Shown: piece by piece, positions 62,292 through 64,000 of the stretch
Layout: every line of letters begins with the position of its first letter
Numbering within the stretch: position 1 is the stretch's first letter
From: Luteimonas wenzhouensis
GTDB taxonomy: Bacteria > Pseudomonadota > Gammaproteobacteria > Xanthomonadales > Xanthomonadaceae
Assembly (NCBI RefSeq): GCF_007859305.1
Contig: NZ_VOHE01000002.1
Coordinates: 124,001 to 188,000 of the forward strand
Length of the DNA: 64,000 bases
Direction of reading: 5' to 3'
The notes under the pieces: generated by a model
The model's input: only the letters and a program-made list of their open reading frames with translations
The model's database searches: none
Told to the model about the DNA's origin: nothing
Program-made: the position numbers and the translations under genes

Positions 62292-62786
62292 GCCTGCTCC
62301 CGTGCGGCGGACCCTCCGCCGCGCGGCAGCTTAGGGGCGTCCCGGCAGGCCTGCCATCCCGCTTTTGGGATCGGTGCAAGGCCAGATCGAATGCCTCGCG
62401 GGGGTCCCGCAAAACATATCCGCTTTCATATTCATCTGGGCCATAAATTCATTAGAAGGTTATCAAACCCGAAACTATTCTCGGTTCGCGTCCCGGCCAC
62501 ACAACGCCACCAGACACGGCCGGGACGCCTCGCCGCGCAGCGCGCGACGGACACGAATCGAACGACAGCGTCCAGACGGAACCGGGAGGGGTTTGACAGT
62601 GACGACGCAGATTCGAGCGGCATCCGCGGATGCCGCCATGCCACGCCCCCACGCCGCGATCCCGTCCGGCCCGCGGCCCACGCGCCGCCGATGGCGCCGC
62701 CCGCCGACCCGGTCGTTGTTCCCCTGATCCCGCCGCGCCGCACGGCGGCGCGGGGTTTCCCGACATCCCGAGACATCGAGGCCCAC
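62292..62786. other. Divergent control region between the sugar cluster and the TonB receptor
   Basis: 495 bases without a supported gene. It holds a strikingly AT-rich stretch (about 62405-62485), likely promoter DNA for one or both sides; a TTGACA at 62593-62598 without a good -10 partner; and a strong hairpin just before the receptor. Open frames crossing it show no family resemblance. Confidence 0.6.
62733..62753 (+). other. Strong hairpin in the TonB-receptor leader
   Basis: Perfect 9-bp stem CCGCGCCGC/GCGGCGCGG with a 3-base loop, followed by GGTTTCC, ending 33 bases before the receptor ATG. It could act as an attenuator, a terminator of upstream read-through, or an mRNA 5' stabiliser. 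Confidence 0.5.
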
Positions 62787-64000
62787 ATGAACCGTCCAAC
62801 CCGCCGGCCCCAGCCGCATGCCCTGCGCCTTGCCGCGTTGCCCGCCGCGCTGGCACTCGCCATGGCCGCCCTGCCCGCCACCGCGCAGGACGCGCCGCGC
62901 ACCTGCCCCACCGCCGACGATCCCGCCGCGCCCTGCGCGGACGCGGTCGCACTCGACCGCGTGGAGGTGCGCGGCCTGCGCGGCAGCCTGGTCGACGCGC
63001 TCACGATCAAGCAGGGCTCGATGCAGATCGTCGACGCGATCGTGGCCGAGGACATCGGCAAGTTCCCGGACAACAACCTGGTCGAGGCGCTGCAGCGCGT
63101 GACCGGCGTGCAGACCACCGACCGCGGCGACGGCGAGGTGTCCACGGTCTCGATCCGCGGCCTCAACGACGTCAACACCACCATCAACGGCCGCAACATC
63201 TTCACCGCCTCGGGCCGGTCGGTGGCGCTGGCCGACGTGCCGGCGAGCCTGCTGGCCAGCGTGGAGGTCTTCAAGACCCGCTCGGCGGCGCATATCGAGA
63301 CCGGCATCGCCGGCACGCTCGACATCCGCACCCACCGCCCGTTCGACTTCGACGGACGCCGGTTCGTGGTCGCCGCGCGCGCGATCCACCAGGAGCAGAA
63401 CAACGAGACCGACCCCAACGTCAGCCTGCTGGCGTCCAACACCTGGGACGTGGGCGGCGGCCGGTTCGGCGCGCTGGTCAACGTGTCGTACGCCGAGACC
63501 AACTATCGCGACCAGAGCGTGACCGCCGGCGCGATGGTGCCCTTCTTCACCGACAACCCGCCGGAGGGCTTCGTGTCCTACGAGCGCATCCCGACCATCA
63601 TCGACGGCGCCGATGTGTGGCAGCCGGGACTCGAGGCCGGCCTGCCCTTCGCGCCGGGCTCCACGGTCCCGGTGCGCGGCCAGCAGTACGAGTACGTGCT
63701 TTCGCGCGACGCGGTGTTCGCCAGCGACCTCACCGGCAAGCGCGAGCGCCCCGCCGCCAGCGTCTCGCTGCAGTGGGCCCCGGACGACGCCTCGGAGTAC
63801 GTGTTCGAAGCGTTCTACAACGGCTACCGCAACGAATCGTTCAACTCGCTGCTGTTCTCGTTCGTCGACTGGTGGGGCGCCCTGGGCGACAACCCCGGCC
63901 AGAACATCGAGCTGTACCCGGGCACCAACATCGTGCGTGCCCGCCGCGGCATCGGTTTCCCGTACAACTTCACCAGCGGCGACCTGTCCACCGGGCGGAC
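62787..64000 (+). CDS. TonB-dependent receptor (3' end outside window)
   Basis: Outer-membrane receptor, first 404 residues seen; the frame is open to the end of the window. A signal peptide (about 1-33, ending ALPATAQ) is followed by a short linker and a plug domain with VEVRGLRGSLVDAL, IGKFPDNNLVEALQRVTGV and VSIRGLNDVNTTINGRN, the wording of the large Xanthomonadaceae/Caulobacter carbohydrate-receptor group. Position, divergent from the sugar cluster, suggests uptake of an arabinose- or xylose-containing oligosaccharide. The substrate is inferred from context only. Confidence 0.92.
   Translation, partial: MNRPTRRPQPHALRLAALPAALALAMAALPATAQDAPRTCPTADDPAAPCADAVALDRVEVRGLRGSLVDALTIKQGSMQIVDAIVAEDIGKFPDNNLVEALQRVTGVQTTDRGDGEVSTVSIRGLNDVNTTINGRNIFTASGRSVALADVPASLLASVEVFKTRSAAHIETGIAGTLDIRTHRPFDFDGRRFVVAARAIHQEQNNETDPNVSLLASNTWDVGGGRFGALVNVSYAETNYRDQSVTAGAMVPFFTDNPPEGFVSYERIPTIIDGADVWQPGLEAGLPFAPGSTVPVRGQQYEYVLSRDAVFASDLTGKRERPAASVSLQWAPDDASEYVFEAFYNGYRNESFNSLLFSFVDWWGALGDNPGQNIELYPGTNIVRARRGIGFPYNFTSGDLSTGR

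Overview
The window is chromosomal DNA from a very GC-rich gammaproteobacterium, almost certainly Xanthomonadaceae/Lysobacteraceae (Lysobacter, Luteimonas or Pseudoxanthomonas type). The evidence is the order pyrG-kdsA-eno-ftsB-ispD-ispF-truD-surE-pcm-exoD-nlpD, several secreted peptidases, a MliC/COG3650 lipoprotein, a DUF6164 protein and a long TonB-dependent receptor of the type that is expanded in this family. Coding density is high. I see no insertion sequence, prophage, CRISPR array, tRNA or rRNA gene.

Layout. 1-7.5 kb: the 3' part of an M3 oligopeptidase (dcp), a sirtuin translationally coupled to a periplasmic trehalase, cyclopropane fatty acid synthase, a DUF3298 lipoprotein, a cold-shock gene with a clear terminator, a small GNAT protein and a 61-residue orphan. 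7.5-15.9 kb: rhomboid protease, POT peptide transporter, M14 peptidase, MliC/COG3650 lipoprotein, CBS protein, SelO and a membrane GGDEF protein whose metal-binding Asp is Tyr. 16-30.5 kb: DEAD-box helicase, class I amidotransferase, TrhO, secreted PepA, small membrane proteins, MHS and YdcZ-type transporters, an S9 peptidase, a spermidine-synthase-like protein and two secreted proteins of unknown role.

30.6-48.7 kb is the housekeeping core. rlmE-ftsH-folP are on the minus strand, with yhbY and a Mth938-domain gene divergent. The long minus-strand run pyrG to nlpD covers CTP and KDO synthesis, glycolysis, cell division, the MEP isoprenoid pathway, tRNA pseudouridylation and protein/nucleotide repair. 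A globin gene and parE follow. A 53-bp copy of the 3' end of nlpD lies just beyond nlpD, where many gammaproteobacteria carry rpoS; rpoS is absent here.

48.8-62.3 kb is the most coherent accessory region: ten minus-strand genes that read as a complete uptake and oxidation module for a pentose (L-arabinose or D-xylose, possibly also D-galactose). They are an aldose 1-epimerase, an SDR sugar 1-dehydrogenase like Caulobacter XylB, a FAH/AraD1-type 2-keto-3-deoxy-sugar-acid dehydratase, an alpha-ketoglutarate-semialdehyde-type dehydrogenase, a four-gene YtfQRT-YjfF-like furanose ABC transporter, and secreted GH97 and GH43 glycosidases. A divergent TonB-dependent receptor, cut by the window end, is the likely outer-membrane port. 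Sugar lactonase and sugar-acid dehydratase genes are not in view. A LacI-type operator close to the Xanthomonas xyl-box precedes the binding-protein gene.

Starts were chosen by ribosome-binding site, signal peptide and family length. Functions are family-level inferences from sequence reading alone.
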